From: Dietzia psychralcaliphila
GTDB taxonomy: Bacteria > Actinomycetota > Actinomycetes > Mycobacteriales > Mycobacteriaceae
Assembly (NCBI RefSeq): GCF_003096095.1
Contig: NZ_CP015453.1
Span: 2,046,001 to 2,110,000 of the forward strand
Length of the DNA stretch: 64,000 bases
Direction: 5' to 3'
Part shown: in pieces, positions 18,026-28,034 of the stretch
Layout of the letters: each line of letters begins with the position of its first letter
Position numbering within the stretch: the first letter of the stretch is position 1
Position numbers and translations under genes: made by a program
The notes under the pieces: model-generated
Database searches by the model: none
The model's input: the letters and a program-made list of their open reading frames with translations, nothing else
Told to the model about the DNA's origin: nothing

Positions 18026-20401
18026 TCACAGGGTATCGGCACGCCCGACGCCGGGCGTCGCGGGATCGCGCCGGGGAAGCAGGGACTCGACCTCCGTGGC
18101 CGTGCTGAGCACCGCTCCGGGGCCGGACAGCGCGAACACGTCCTCGACCGCGGCGCCGCGTGTCCGCACCACCACCCAGTCGATTCTCGCCCCCTTCCCC
18201 AGGATCGACGCGATGACCTTGGCGAACAGCCCCGGCCGGTCCTCGGCCCGCACCTCGAGCAGGATTCCCTCCGCATCCGTTCGTCGGTTGACCAGTACCG
18301 ACGACCTGGCCTGCGGGGGGCCGATCAGGCGTGAGGCGTTGCGCGCGAGCGCGGCCCTCAGCGACGCCGACACCCCGGAGTCGACCGCCCGACGCAGATC
18401 CTGACGGAGCACCCTCGGGTCGACGGGGTCGCCGAATCGTGTGGACACCGTCATCCTCGCGCGAACCCCACCGGGCGGGCGCAGGTCGATCTCCGCGTCG
18501 ATGATCTCCAACCGGTGCGCGGCGAGGACCTCCGCCGTCACCGCGAGAGACTTTCCCGAACCGGGGACCACGAGGGTGACCTCATGGTTGGTCCCGGTCC
18601 CGGCGGGGCGCAGGTCCACCACGACATCGGGCGGGCCGTGCGGCCGCGTGGCGTCGACGACCGGAGCCTCCACCGCGCCGGGCTGCGAACCCACCCGGGC
18701 CCGGCACGCATCGACCAGCATCTCGTGGGCCCTGGCTCGTCCCTGTGTCCAGACCGTCGGCCCGGTGGCCAACGAGTCGGCCTCGGTGAGCGTGGCGAGC
18801 ACGTCGAACGCGGTCGCGTCCTCCTCGAGGGTGGCCAGAACCGAATCAGCCGTCACCGGATCCGACGGATCGCGTCTGGTCGCGGTCGAGGCGAGCAACA
18901 GGTGGTGGAGGACGATGCGGACCAGGGTGTCGACGTCGGCGGGACCGAGCCCCATGCGTTGCACGATCGGCCTGACCATCTCGGCGCCCGTCTCGCTGTG
19001 GTCCCCCTCGCGGCTCTTTCCCAGGTCGTGCAGCAGCGCCGACAACAGGAGCAGATCCGCCCGGGCGACCGAGGTGGTCAACCGGGATGCCTCCACCGCG
19101 GTCTGGACCAGGTGGCGATCGACCGTGTAGACGTGTGCCCGGTCCCTGGCCGGCAGGTCCCTCACCCCCGACCACTCGGGCAGGATCCGCTCCCACAGTC
19201 CACTCCGGTCCAGGGCTTCGAGAACCGGCACCTGGGCTTCACCCGACCCGAGTAGGACCAGGAGGTCCGAGAGCGCCTCGGCGGGCCACCGGCCCTCGGG
19301 GGCCGGCGAACGCTCCACCAGCACCCCGAGGGTCGAGCTGGCCACGGGTAGTCCGAACCGGGCTGCCGCCGCCGCCACCCGTAGGGGTAGCCACGGGTCC
19401 TCGGTGACCCGGGCGTTCCTCGCGAGTGCCACCTCGCCGGCGTGCTCCACCACGCCGTCGTCGAGCGGTCGGCGGACCGGTGATCTGCGCAGCAACCCGG
19501 TGAGACCACGGGAGGACAGGGACGCGCACGACCCACGGATGGCCTGGTCAGCGGTGAACGCGATGGTCCGGGATGCGTCACTGAGTGAACGCGCGAGATC
19601 GAAGCGATCACCCAGCCCGAGTGCGTTGCCGACATCGTCTCCGTACTCCGCGTGCAGCACCTCCCGGGGCCGCCCGCTCACCCGGTGGAGCTCGGTCCGC
19701 GCGTCCAGGACCAGCCGGTGCGCGGTCGTCAGCCCACCGGGGACGACCGGGCGTCCGTCGCTGAGGTGTGCGACCGCGAGAGCTGTGACCAGCTGCGAAT
19801 CGCGCAGCCCACCCACGCCGTTCTTGAGGTCGGGCTCACTCCGGTGCGCGATCACCCCGGACCGTTGACGCCGGGCCACCGCGGCGGCCACGAGGTCGTC
19901 GAACCGGGAGGCGATCTGGTCCCGCCACTGGCGACGAGCGCCGTCGACGACGAGAGCTCCCAGGTCGGCGTCCCCGGCGATCACCCGGGCGTCCAACAGG
20001 CTCAGCCCCACCGAGACGTCCGCAGCCGCGACCGCGAGGCACTGGTCGACGGTCCGCACACTGTGGTCCAGGCTCACACCCGAGTCCCACAGCGGGTACC
20101 ACATGGCGTCCGCGAGTTCACCGACGTCACGGTCGGGACGTCTCTCGTGGACCAGCACCAGGTCGAGGTCCGAGTACGGGAGCACTTCCCGCCGGCCGAG
20201 CCCACCGAAGGCCACGAGTGCGAACCCGGACCCCGGGCCGATCCCCGCCTCCTCGGCCAGCCGTCCGAGCTCCATCTCGTACAACTCGCACAGCGCGTCC
20301 CGCAGGTCTGCCGCGGGAAGGTCCCCCGCGGTGGCGGAGAGGATCCGCTCGCGACCGTCCCGCAACGCCATGGCACGCTCGCCGTCCGCCGTCACGCTCA
20401 C
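18026..20401 (-). CDS. glnD: PII nucleotidyltransferase / nucleotidyl-removing protein GlnD
   Basis: GlnD modifies the PII protein in response to nitrogen status; in actinobacteria the modification is adenylylation of Tyr51. The 791-residue protein has the nucleotidyltransferase motif FGGLGRREVLPYSDLDLVLV (about 70-90), an HD domain with LLLSALLHDLGKSREGDHSE, and two C-terminal ACT regions (HEVTLVVPGSGKSLA and LLEVRAEDRPGLFAKV). The start GTG has GAGGGA upstream. It lies 191 bp after glnB behind a terminator hairpin; CATACT at 20425-20430 (minus strand) could be a separate -10. Confidence 0.94.
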   Translation of the reverse strand: MSVTADGERAMALRDGRERILSATAGDLPAADLRDALCELYEMELGRLAEEAGIGPGSGFALVAFGGLGRREVLPYSDLDLVLVHERRPDRDVGELADAMWYPLWDSGVSLDHSVRTVDQCLAVAAADVSVGLSLLDARVIAGDADLGALVVDGARRQWRDQIASRFDDLVAAAVARRQRSGVIAHRSEPDLKNGVGGLRDSQLVTALAVAHLSDGRPVVPGGLTTAHRLVLDARTELHRVSGRPREVLHAEYGDDVGNALGLGDRFDLARSLSDASRTIAFTADQAIRGSCASLSSRGLTGLLRRSPVRRPLDDGVVEHAGEVALARNARVTEDPWLPLRVAAAAARFGLPVASSTLGVLVERSPAPEGRWPAEALSDLLVLLGSGEAQVPVLEALDRSGLWERILPEWSGVRDLPARDRAHVYTVDRHLVQTAVEASRLTTSVARADLLLLSALLHDLGKSREGDHSETGAEMVRPIVQRMGLGPADVDTLVRIVLHHLLLASTATRRDPSDPVTADSVLATLEEDATAFDVLATLTEADSLATGPTVWTQGRARAHEMLVDACRARVGSQPGAVEAPVVDATRPHGPPDVVVDLRPAGTGTNHEVTLVVPGSGKSLAVTAEVLAAHRLEIIDAEIDLRPPGGVRARMTVSTRFGDPVDPRVLRQDLRRAVDSGVSASLRAALARNASRLIGPPQARSSVLVNRRTDAEGILLEVRAEDRPGLFAKVIASILGKGARIDWVVVRTRGAAVEDVFALSGPGAVLSTATEVESLLPRRDPATPGVGRADTL

Positions 20402-20542
20402 GTCGTCCCTCTTTTCCGATGATGAGTATGTCTCTAGAATGTCCGCCCCGTGTCACCTCGCAGCGGCTGAGGTGTTTCGCTTCTGTGAACGACAGCGCAC
20501 GCGCCCCGAAAAGCGCGGAGAGGCAAGGGCAATCACCGAGAA

Positions 20543-20576
20543 GCGCGGCCGACCCGGGATTCCGGGTCGACCGCGC
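20543..20576 (-). terminator. Terminator hairpin after glnB
   Basis: 15-bp arms (20543-20557 and 20562-20576) with one mismatch and a 4-nt loop, 17 bp beyond the glnB stop codon. It would partly uncouple glnD from amt-glnB. Confidence 0.65.
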
Positions 20577-20592
20577 GTCGTGGTGTGATCGA

Positions 20593-22327
<1,735 letters not shown>

Positions 22328-22398
22328 GGTGAGGTCCTCCTCGTCTCCATGGTGAGCGTTTGTCACTCACTCTCAGACCAGAAGAATTCCTTTCCGCT

Positions 22399-22436
22399 GT
22401 TTCGGTGGATGCTCGGCCGTGTTTCCGATCTGTAAC
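22399..22436 (-). promoter_or_regulatory. GlnR-type nitrogen-control box upstream of amt-glnB
   Basis: On the minus strand four pentamers are evenly spaced by 6 bp: GTTAC, GAAAC, GAGCA, GAAAC. The actinobacterial GlnR consensus is gTnAC-n6-GaAAC repeated with 6-bp spacing. Three of the four elements match; the third is degenerate. It lies upstream of amt, a classical GlnR target. Inverted repeat 22414-22423/22434-22443 partly overlaps it. Confidence 0.72.
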
Positions 22437-22467
22437 ACGGCCGGCCCTGTGGTTCCGATCGTGTGTC

Positions 22468-23958
22468 CTAGGTCCCGAGTAGTGCGTCGACGAAGGCCTC
22501 CGGGGTGAACGGCGCCAGGTCGTCGGCACCCTCGCCCAGTCCCACGAGCTTCACCGGTACCCCGAGCTCGTGTTGGACCTGGAAGACGATCCCACCCTTG
22601 GCGGTGCCGTCGAGCTTGGTGAGCACCACCCCGGTGATGTCGACGACCTCCTTGAAGACCCGGGCCTGCATGAGCCCGTTCTGCCCGGTGGTCGCATCGA
22701 TCACGAGCAGGACCTCGTCGACGGGGGTCTTCTTCTCGACGACGCGCTTGACCTTCCCGAGCTCGTCCATGAGGCCCGTCTTGGTGTGGAGGCGGCCGGC
22801 GGTGTCCACCAGCACGGCGTCGACGCCGGTCTCCACCCCCCTGGCGACGGCGTCGAACGCCACCGACGCGGGATCCGCGCCCTCCTTACCGCGCACGACC
22901 TCTGCACCGACGCGCTCGGCCCAGGTCTGGAGCTGGTCCGCGGCGGCGGCGCGGAAGGTGTCCGCGGCGCCGAGGAGGATGCGGCGTCCGTCGGCCACCA
23001 GGACACGGGCGAGTTTGCCCGTGGTGGTGGTCTTGCCGGTGCCGTTGACACCGACGACGAGGATTACCGCGGGCTTGCCGTCGTTGGGGAGCGCGCGCAA
23101 CGAGCGGTCGTACTCGGGATGGAGGTTGTCCACGAGTGCCTGCCGGAGCAGGTCCCGCACCTCGGCCTCGGTGCGGATCTGTCTGGTGGCGATGTCCTCT
23201 CGCAGCCGGTCGACGACACGCTGTGTGACAGTGGTACCGAGGTCCGCCATGATCAACGTGTCCTCGATCTCCTCCCATGCGTCCTCGTCGAGGTCACCCG
23301 CGCCCAGGAGTCCGAGCAACCCCTGCCCCACCGTGCCCTGTGAGCGCGCCAGCCGACCGCGGAGGCGGTCGAGGCGTCCTTCTGACGGGTCGATCCGCTC
23401 GACCGGGGCCACCGTGGCGGGAGTCCCGGTGATCAGCTCTGTCGTGGGGACCGGAACCTCCTCGTCCGGGACCTCCGGCGGCACCACCACCGGCTCGACG
23501 GGCGCGGGCTCCACGACCACCGTGTCGTCGGTCGGGCCGGGTCGGGTGTCCGGCTCGGGCACGATCGGCGCCGCGGGGGCCTGTGGCTCTGCCGTGGTCG
23601 GGGTCTCGACCGGCTCCTCCGGCGTTGCGGGGGTCTGCGGCCGTGCAGGGCGCGTGGGCTCGGCTGACGGCTCGACCCCGGGCATCCGGGGCGTGGGCGG
23701 CGCGGCCGGCCGGGGCGTCTCGCGCGGCAGGGGTTCCCTCGGGGGTGCCGCAGTGGCGCTCCCGCCCGCCTCGGTGAACGAGAAGCCCGTCCCCGCCTGG
23801 TAGTTGCCGGAACGTTCCTCGCGGGTGAGCTCCTTCCGCTCCTCCGGCTTGCTCAGCGAGATCTGGCGCTTCTTTCGTAACTGCAGGCCCACGACCAGCG
23901 CGAGGACGGCGAGCAACAGTACGGCGACAACGGCGACGATGATCCAGGTGGTGTTCAC
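22468..23958 (-). CDS. ftsY: Signal recognition particle receptor FtsY
   Basis: FtsY is the membrane receptor for Ffh-ribosome complexes. The 496-residue protein starts with a single hydrophobic anchor (about 4-25). A long acidic Pro-rich linker (about 60-195) follows, typical of actinobacteria. The NG GTPase domain has VVGVNGTGKTTTTGKLA, the DTFRAAAADQL motif, VDTAGRLHTKTGLM and TKLDGTAKGG. The start GTG at 23958 has no ribosome-binding site and lies 7 nt after CATACT, suggesting a leaderless mRNA. Confidence 0.96.
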   Translation of the reverse strand: MNTTWIIVAVVAVLLLAVLALVVGLQLRKKRQISLSKPEERKELTREERSGNYQAGTGFSFTEAGGSATAAPPREPLPRETPRPAAPPTPRMPGVEPSAEPTRPARPQTPATPEEPVETPTTAEPQAPAAPIVPEPDTRPGPTDDTVVVEPAPVEPVVVPPEVPDEEVPVPTTELITGTPATVAPVERIDPSEGRLDRLRGRLARSQGTVGQGLLGLLGAGDLDEDAWEEIEDTLIMADLGTTVTQRVVDRLREDIATRQIRTEAEVRDLLRQALVDNLHPEYDRSLRALPNDGKPAVILVVGVNGTGKTTTTGKLARVLVADGRRILLGAADTFRAAAADQLQTWAERVGAEVVRGKEGADPASVAFDAVARGVETGVDAVLVDTAGRLHTKTGLMDELGKVKRVVEKKTPVDEVLLVIDATTGQNGLMQARVFKEVVDITGVVLTKLDGTAKGGIVFQVQHELGVPVKLVGLGEGADDLAPFTPEAFVDALLGT

Positions 23959-23965
23959 GGTGCCC

Positions 23966-23971
23966 AGTATG
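23966..23971 (-). promoter_or_regulatory. Candidate -10 (CATACT) for leaderless ftsY
   Basis: Minus-strand CATACT ends 7 nt before the ftsY GTG. Divergent from the sdhC promoter region. Confidence 0.42.
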
Positions 23972-24019
23972 GACGACAGCCCCCGTCCTCATCTCGGTCC
24001 CGGGTGGCGCAGGCGGACC

Positions 24020-24025
24020 TAGACT
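24020..24025 (+). promoter_or_regulatory. Candidate -10 (TAGACT) of sdhCAB
   Basis: TAGACT is followed by a near-perfect ribosome-binding site AAGGAGGT 8 nt before the sdhC GTG. The 5' leader would be about 24 nt. No clear -35. Confidence 0.42.
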
Positions 24026-24055
24026 GGCGCTGTTCCCGTAAGGAGGTGTCCGCGC

Positions 24056-24787
24056 GTGACCGAGGTCGCTGCCCCGCACGTCCCGGTCCGAACCCGGAGG
24101 CCACCCCTCCGGCGCACCCCTGCGTTTCCCACCTGGGCCGCCAAGACCGTCATGGCCGTGACGGGTCTGCTCTTCACCTCGTTCGTCGTTGTGCACATGA
24201 TCGGCAACCTCAAGGTCTTCGGCGGTGCGGCCGGTTTCGACGGCTACGCCGAGTGGTTGCGGACGCTTCTCTACCCACTGGTGCCGCACGAGGGCGTGTT
24301 GTGGGCCCTGCGGGTGGTGCTCGTGGTGAGCCTGGTGGCACACATCGGGTGCTCGGTACTGCTCGCGCGGCGCTCCCGGGCCTCGGCGGGTCCCGGTCGT
24401 CGTCGCACCGGCCTGACCGCCAGTTCCTTCGGCGCGCGGTCCATGATGCTGACCGGCGTGGTGATGCTCCTGTTCGTGGTCTTCCACATCCTGGACATGA
24501 CCACCGGCACCGCCCCGGTCGCCAGCGACTCCTTCGCCCCCGGTTCGGCGTACGCGAACCTCGTGGCCAGCTTCGCCAGGCCGTGGGTGGCGGCGTTCTA
24601 CGGGGTCACCATGGTCCTGCTCGCGGTGCACGTGGCGCACGGCGTCCGCACGGCGGCGGGCGATCTCGGGGTGACGGGGGTCCGGAGCCGTGCCGCGGCG
24701 ACGGTCGTGGGAGGGGCCGCCGCTGTCGCGGTGTTGGTGGGCAACGCCATGATCCCGATCGCCGTGCAGGCCGGGTGGCTCGCATGA
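24056..24787 (+). CDS. sdhC: Succinate dehydrogenase cytochrome b subunit
   Basis: The 243-residue membrane protein has five predicted helices, as in the single-subunit di-heme b-type anchors of actinobacterial and Bacillus SDH. Probable heme-ligand histidines lie in VVVHMIGN (H47), VAHIGC (H96), VFHILD (H144) and VHVAHG. It anchors SdhAB and passes electrons to menaquinone. GTG start with AAGGAGGT. Its stop overlaps the sdhA ATG by 4 bp. There is no sdhD gene, as expected for this type. Confidence 0.92.
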   Translation: MTEVAAPHVPVRTRRPPLRRTPAFPTWAAKTVMAVTGLLFTSFVVVHMIGNLKVFGGAAGFDGYAEWLRTLLYPLVPHEGVLWALRVVLVVSLVAHIGCSVLLARRSRASAGPGRRRTGLTASSFGARSMMLTGVVMLLFVVFHILDMTTGTAPVASDSFAPGSAYANLVASFARPWVAAFYGVTMVLLAVHVAHGVRTAAGDLGVTGVRSRAAATVVGGAAAVAVLVGNAMIPIAVQAGWLA

Positions 24788-26790
24788 CCGGCCCACTCAC
24801 CCAGGGCGTATCGGGCACCTTCGAGCCGCCGCCCGTGACGGCACCCGGCGCGCGGGCCGGGGGTGTCCTGTCCTCGGGTGCTCCTGTCGGCGATCCCGCC
24901 ACCGCCTGGTCGCGGCAACGCGACTCCTACCCCCTGGTCTCCCCCGGCAACCGACGCCGCTTCCACGTGGTCGTGGTGGGCACTGGCCTGGCCGGCGCAG
25001 GCGCGGCCGCCGCGCTCGGCGAGCTGGGCTATCGGGTCACCGCGTTCACGTATCACGACGCGCCGCGGCGCGCGCATTCCGTGGCGGCCCAGGGCGGGAT
25101 CAACGCCGCTCGCGCGAGGCGGGTCGACGGCGACTCCCTGCACCGCTTCGTCGCCGATACCGTCAAAGGCGGCGACTTCCGGGGCAGGGAGGCCGAGGCG
25201 TACAGGTTGGGTGAGGAATCGGTTCGCGTCATCGACCACTTCTCGGCGATCGGCACACCGTTCGCCCGGGAGTACGGGGGCGTCCTGTCCACGCGGTCGT
25301 TCGGCGGCGTGCAGGTCTCGCGCACCTACTACTCCCGCGGACAGACCGGCCAGCAGCTCCAGATCGCCGGCACCCAGGCCCTCCAGCGGCAGATCCGGGC
25401 GGGCACGGTGCGGTTGCACACCCGACACGAGATGCTCGATCTGATCGTCGACGACGCCGGATGTCACGGGGTCGTGGTCCGCGACCTCGTCTCCGGCAAC
25501 CTCCGCGCCGAGACCGCCCACGCCGTGGTGCTGGCGACCGGCGGCTACGGGAACGTCTTCCACGACTCCACGCTCGCGGTGAACTCCAACGCCTCGGCCG
25601 TGTGGCGGGCTCACCAGCGGGGGGCACTGTTCGCCTCGCCGTCGTTCGTCCAGTTCCACCCCACCGCCCTGCCCAAGGACACCGACTGGCAGGCCAAGAC
25701 CATCCTCATGAGCGAGTCGCTCCGCAACGACGGCCGCATCTGGGTGCCGCTGCACGCGGGCGACGACCGGCCGCCCGGCGACATCCCCGACACCGAGCGC
25801 GACTACTTCCTCGAGCGCCGCTACCCGGCCTTCGGCAACCTGGTCCCCCGCGACGTTGCCTCACGGGCGATCACGGCGGAGATCCGCGACGGTCGCGGGG
25901 CGGGGCCCCGCCGCAACTCGGTCTACCTGGACTTCCGGGAGGCTCTCGCCCGCGACGGCCGCCGGAAGATCGCCGAGCGCTACGGCAACCTGTTCGAGAT
26001 GTACTCCCACGCCACCGGCGAGGACCCGTACACCGTTCCGATGCGCATCGCGCCCACCTGCCACTTCACCATGGGCGGTCTGTGGAGCGACTACGACCTC
26101 CAGACCTCGATACCCGGACTGTTCGTCGGGGGCGAATGTGGGTGGGCCTACCACGGCGCCAACCGGCTCGGCGCGAACTCACTGCTCAGCGCGAGCGTGG
26201 ACGGGTGGTTCACCCTTCCGTACTCGGTGCCGGCGCATCTGGCCGCGCGCCTCGGGGAAGAGCCACCGGACGACGACGACGAGGTGGTCACCACAGCCGT
26301 GGGCCGCGCCCGGGCCCGCGTCGATGCCCTCCTCGCGGTGGGTGGATCGACCGGGCCCGCACACTTCCACCGCGAACTGGGAGAGATCCTCTACGCCGGT
26401 TGCGGGGTCACCCGCACCGCGGAGGGTCTCATCTCCGCGATCGGGCGCATCCGGGACCTGCGGGCCCGGTTCTGGTCCGACCTCCGGGTGACCGGAACCG
26501 GCGAGCACCTCAACCAGGTGCTCGAACTTGCCGGTCGGACGGCCGACTACCTGGAGCTGGCCGAACTGATGTGCGTCGACGCCCTGGACCGGGACGAATC
26601 CTGCGGAGCGCACTTCCGCGACGAGCACCAGACCTCGGGCGGCGAGGCGCTGCGCCGCGACGACCACTGGCGCTTCGCGTCGGCGTGGGGATCCGAAGGC
26701 GACGATCGCGGCGGCCCACGCAGCTTCACCCGCCATGCCGAACCGCTCGACTTCTCCGCGGTCGAGCTCACGACGAGGGACTACCGATGA
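24784..26790 (+). CDS. sdhA: Succinate dehydrogenase flavoprotein subunit
   Basis: SdhA oxidises succinate to fumarate with covalently bound FAD. The 668-residue protein has a non-conserved N-terminus of about 55 residues, then the dinucleotide motif VVVVGTGLAGAGAAAALGELG. The FAD-attachment site HSVAAQGGINAA and the substrate-site segments FVQFHPTALP and APTCHFTMGG follow. GANRLGANSLL closes the FAD domain. The ATG at 24784 overlaps sdhC by 4 bp. The open frame extends upstream through sdhC without meaning. Confidence 0.96.
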   Translation: MTGPLTQGVSGTFEPPPVTAPGARAGGVLSSGAPVGDPATAWSRQRDSYPLVSPGNRRRFHVVVVGTGLAGAGAAAALGELGYRVTAFTYHDAPRRAHSVAAQGGINAARARRVDGDSLHRFVADTVKGGDFRGREAEAYRLGEESVRVIDHFSAIGTPFAREYGGVLSTRSFGGVQVSRTYYSRGQTGQQLQIAGTQALQRQIRAGTVRLHTRHEMLDLIVDDAGCHGVVVRDLVSGNLRAETAHAVVLATGGYGNVFHDSTLAVNSNASAVWRAHQRGALFASPSFVQFHPTALPKDTDWQAKTILMSESLRNDGRIWVPLHAGDDRPPGDIPDTERDYFLERRYPAFGNLVPRDVASRAITAEIRDGRGAGPRRNSVYLDFREALARDGRRKIAERYGNLFEMYSHATGEDPYTVPMRIAPTCHFTMGGLWSDYDLQTSIPGLFVGGECGWAYHGANRLGANSLLSASVDGWFTLPYSVPAHLAARLGEEPPDDDDEVVTTAVGRARARVDALLAVGGSTGPAHFHRELGEILYAGCGVTRTAEGLISAIGRIRDLRARFWSDLRVTGTGEHLNQVLELAGRTADYLELAELMCVDALDRDESCGAHFRDEHQTSGGEALRRDDHWRFASAWGSEGDDRGGPRSFTRHAEPLDFSAVELTTRDYR

Positions 26791-26824
26791 GACAGACAGT
26801 GCGAACGACGGTAGGAACGAGACG

Positions 26825-27568
26825 GTGAGACTGACACTTCGCGTGTGGAGACAGGCCGGTCCCGAGGACAACGGCCGATACGTGGAGTACCACGTGCCCG
26901 ACGCCGAACCGGAGATGAGCCTGCTCGAGTTGCTGGACTCCCTCAACGGACGACTGCTCGACGACGGCGTCGAACCGGTGGCCTTCGATTCCGACTGTCG
27001 CGAGGGCATCTGCGGTTCGTGCGGGGTCACCGTCGACGGGCGCCCGCACGGCCCGGCCGAGAACACCCCCTCGTGTCACCAGCGCCTCGACACCTACTCC
27101 GACGGTGACACCCTGCGCATCGAACCGATGCGCACTGCCGTGTTCCCCGTGATCCGTGATCTCGTGGTGGACCGTTCCGCGCTGGACGGGATCGTCGAGG
27201 CCGGAGCCCATGTGTCGCTGCCCGCGGGAACGGCCCCCGATGCGGACGCCACCGCACTGGGGCACGACGACGCGGAGACGGCACTGGATCTGGCGGCGTG
27301 CATCGGGTGCGGTGCGTGCGTGGCGGCCTGCCCCAACGGTTCGGCCAACCTCTTCGTGGGTGCGAAGCTGGGGCATCTGGCCCTGATGCCGGTGGCGAGC
27401 CGCGAACGCGGTTCCCGGGCCCGCGAGATGGTGCGCGCGGCGGATCAGGAGTTCGGCTCCTGTTCCCTCTACGGCGAGTGCTCCCGGGTGTGCCCGGCGG
27501 GGATTCCGCTCCGTGCGATCGGCATGGTCAACCGGGAGCGCCTCCGCGCGGTGTTCCGGCGCTCGTGA
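26825..27568 (+). CDS. sdhB: Succinate dehydrogenase iron-sulfur subunit
   Basis: SdhB passes electrons from FAD through three Fe-S clusters. The 247-residue protein has the [2Fe-2S] site DCREGICGSCG (C58, C63, C66) with C84, then CIGCGACVAACPNG and CSLYGECSRVCPAGIPL for the [4Fe-4S] and [3Fe-4S] clusters. The GTG at 26825 fits the family start RLTLRVWRQ and has AGGA 8-9 nt upstream; it is 34 bp after sdhA. The following 111 bp (27569-27679) hold no gene. Confidence 0.95.
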   Translation: MRLTLRVWRQAGPEDNGRYVEYHVPDAEPEMSLLELLDSLNGRLLDDGVEPVAFDSDCREGICGSCGVTVDGRPHGPAENTPSCHQRLDTYSDGDTLRIEPMRTAVFPVIRDLVVDRSALDGIVEAGAHVSLPAGTAPDADATALGHDDAETALDLAACIGCGACVAACPNGSANLFVGAKLGHLALMPVASRERGSRAREMVRAADQEFGSCSLYGECSRVCPAGIPLRAIGMVNRERLRAVFRRS

Positions 27569-27679
27569 CCGGGGTCGGTCCCAGGCGACGCGGGGCGGTG
27601 ACGAGCACGGCGAGTTCTCGGCCTGCGGGCCGTCGCAGGGACTGACGAGAGTGTCGCCGACCAGCGCGGCCGGCGGCCA

Positions 27680-27997
27680 CTAGACGTCGTCCTCCCCGAC
27701 CGGGCCGCCCTCGCTCTCCCACCGGTCGATCATCTTGACCTTCGTCCGGGTGAACTTGCGCCGCACGCCCACCCCTCCGTTCTCGTCCTCCGGGATGAAG
27801 CGGGCGCCGTAGTACGTGAGGGCGTCGGTGAGCGACTGCACCTCGCCGTCGTCGAGGTCGCCCACCCCGCGTTCGTAGTCCCGGATCTTCTGCTGGTCGA
27901 GCCCCGATCGTGCGGCGATGACGCCGGTGGAGACCAGACACAGGATCCGGGCCGACCGCGCCAGGCTCGCGTCCATGTGCAGTTCTTGATGAGTCAT
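27680..27997 (-). CDS. Small XRE-like helix-turn-helix protein
   Basis: This protein of about 105 residues has a probable HTH: VSTGVIAARSGLDQQKIRDYERG (two pieces: ...AARSGLDQQ and KIRDYERG). A segment FIPEDENGGVGVRRKF follows; it closely resembles the end of many phage-repressor-like single-domain HTH proteins. The C-terminal KMIDRWESEGG is not recognised. The start is uncertain: ATG 27997 is chosen, with ATG 28021 and ATG 27976 as alternatives, none with a good ribosome-binding site. It is convergent with sdhB and lies 37 bp from the smc stop on the same strand. Function unknown. Confidence 0.65.
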   Translation of the reverse strand: MTHQELHMDASLARSARILCLVSTGVIAARSGLDQQKIRDYERGVGDLDDGEVQSLTDALTYYGARFIPEDENGGVGVRRKFTRTKVKMIDRWESEGGPVGEDDV

Positions 27998-28034
27998 GGC
28001 CCCATGGTGCCTGATCAGCACTGTGGTGGCGCGA

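Noticed and set aside
22414-22443. 10-bp inverted repeat as ftsY terminator
   Set aside because: It lies upstream of ftsY's downstream neighbour, not after the amt gene; ftsY ends at 22468, so it could be a terminator, but most of it is explained by the GlnR-type box with correct 6-bp spacing.
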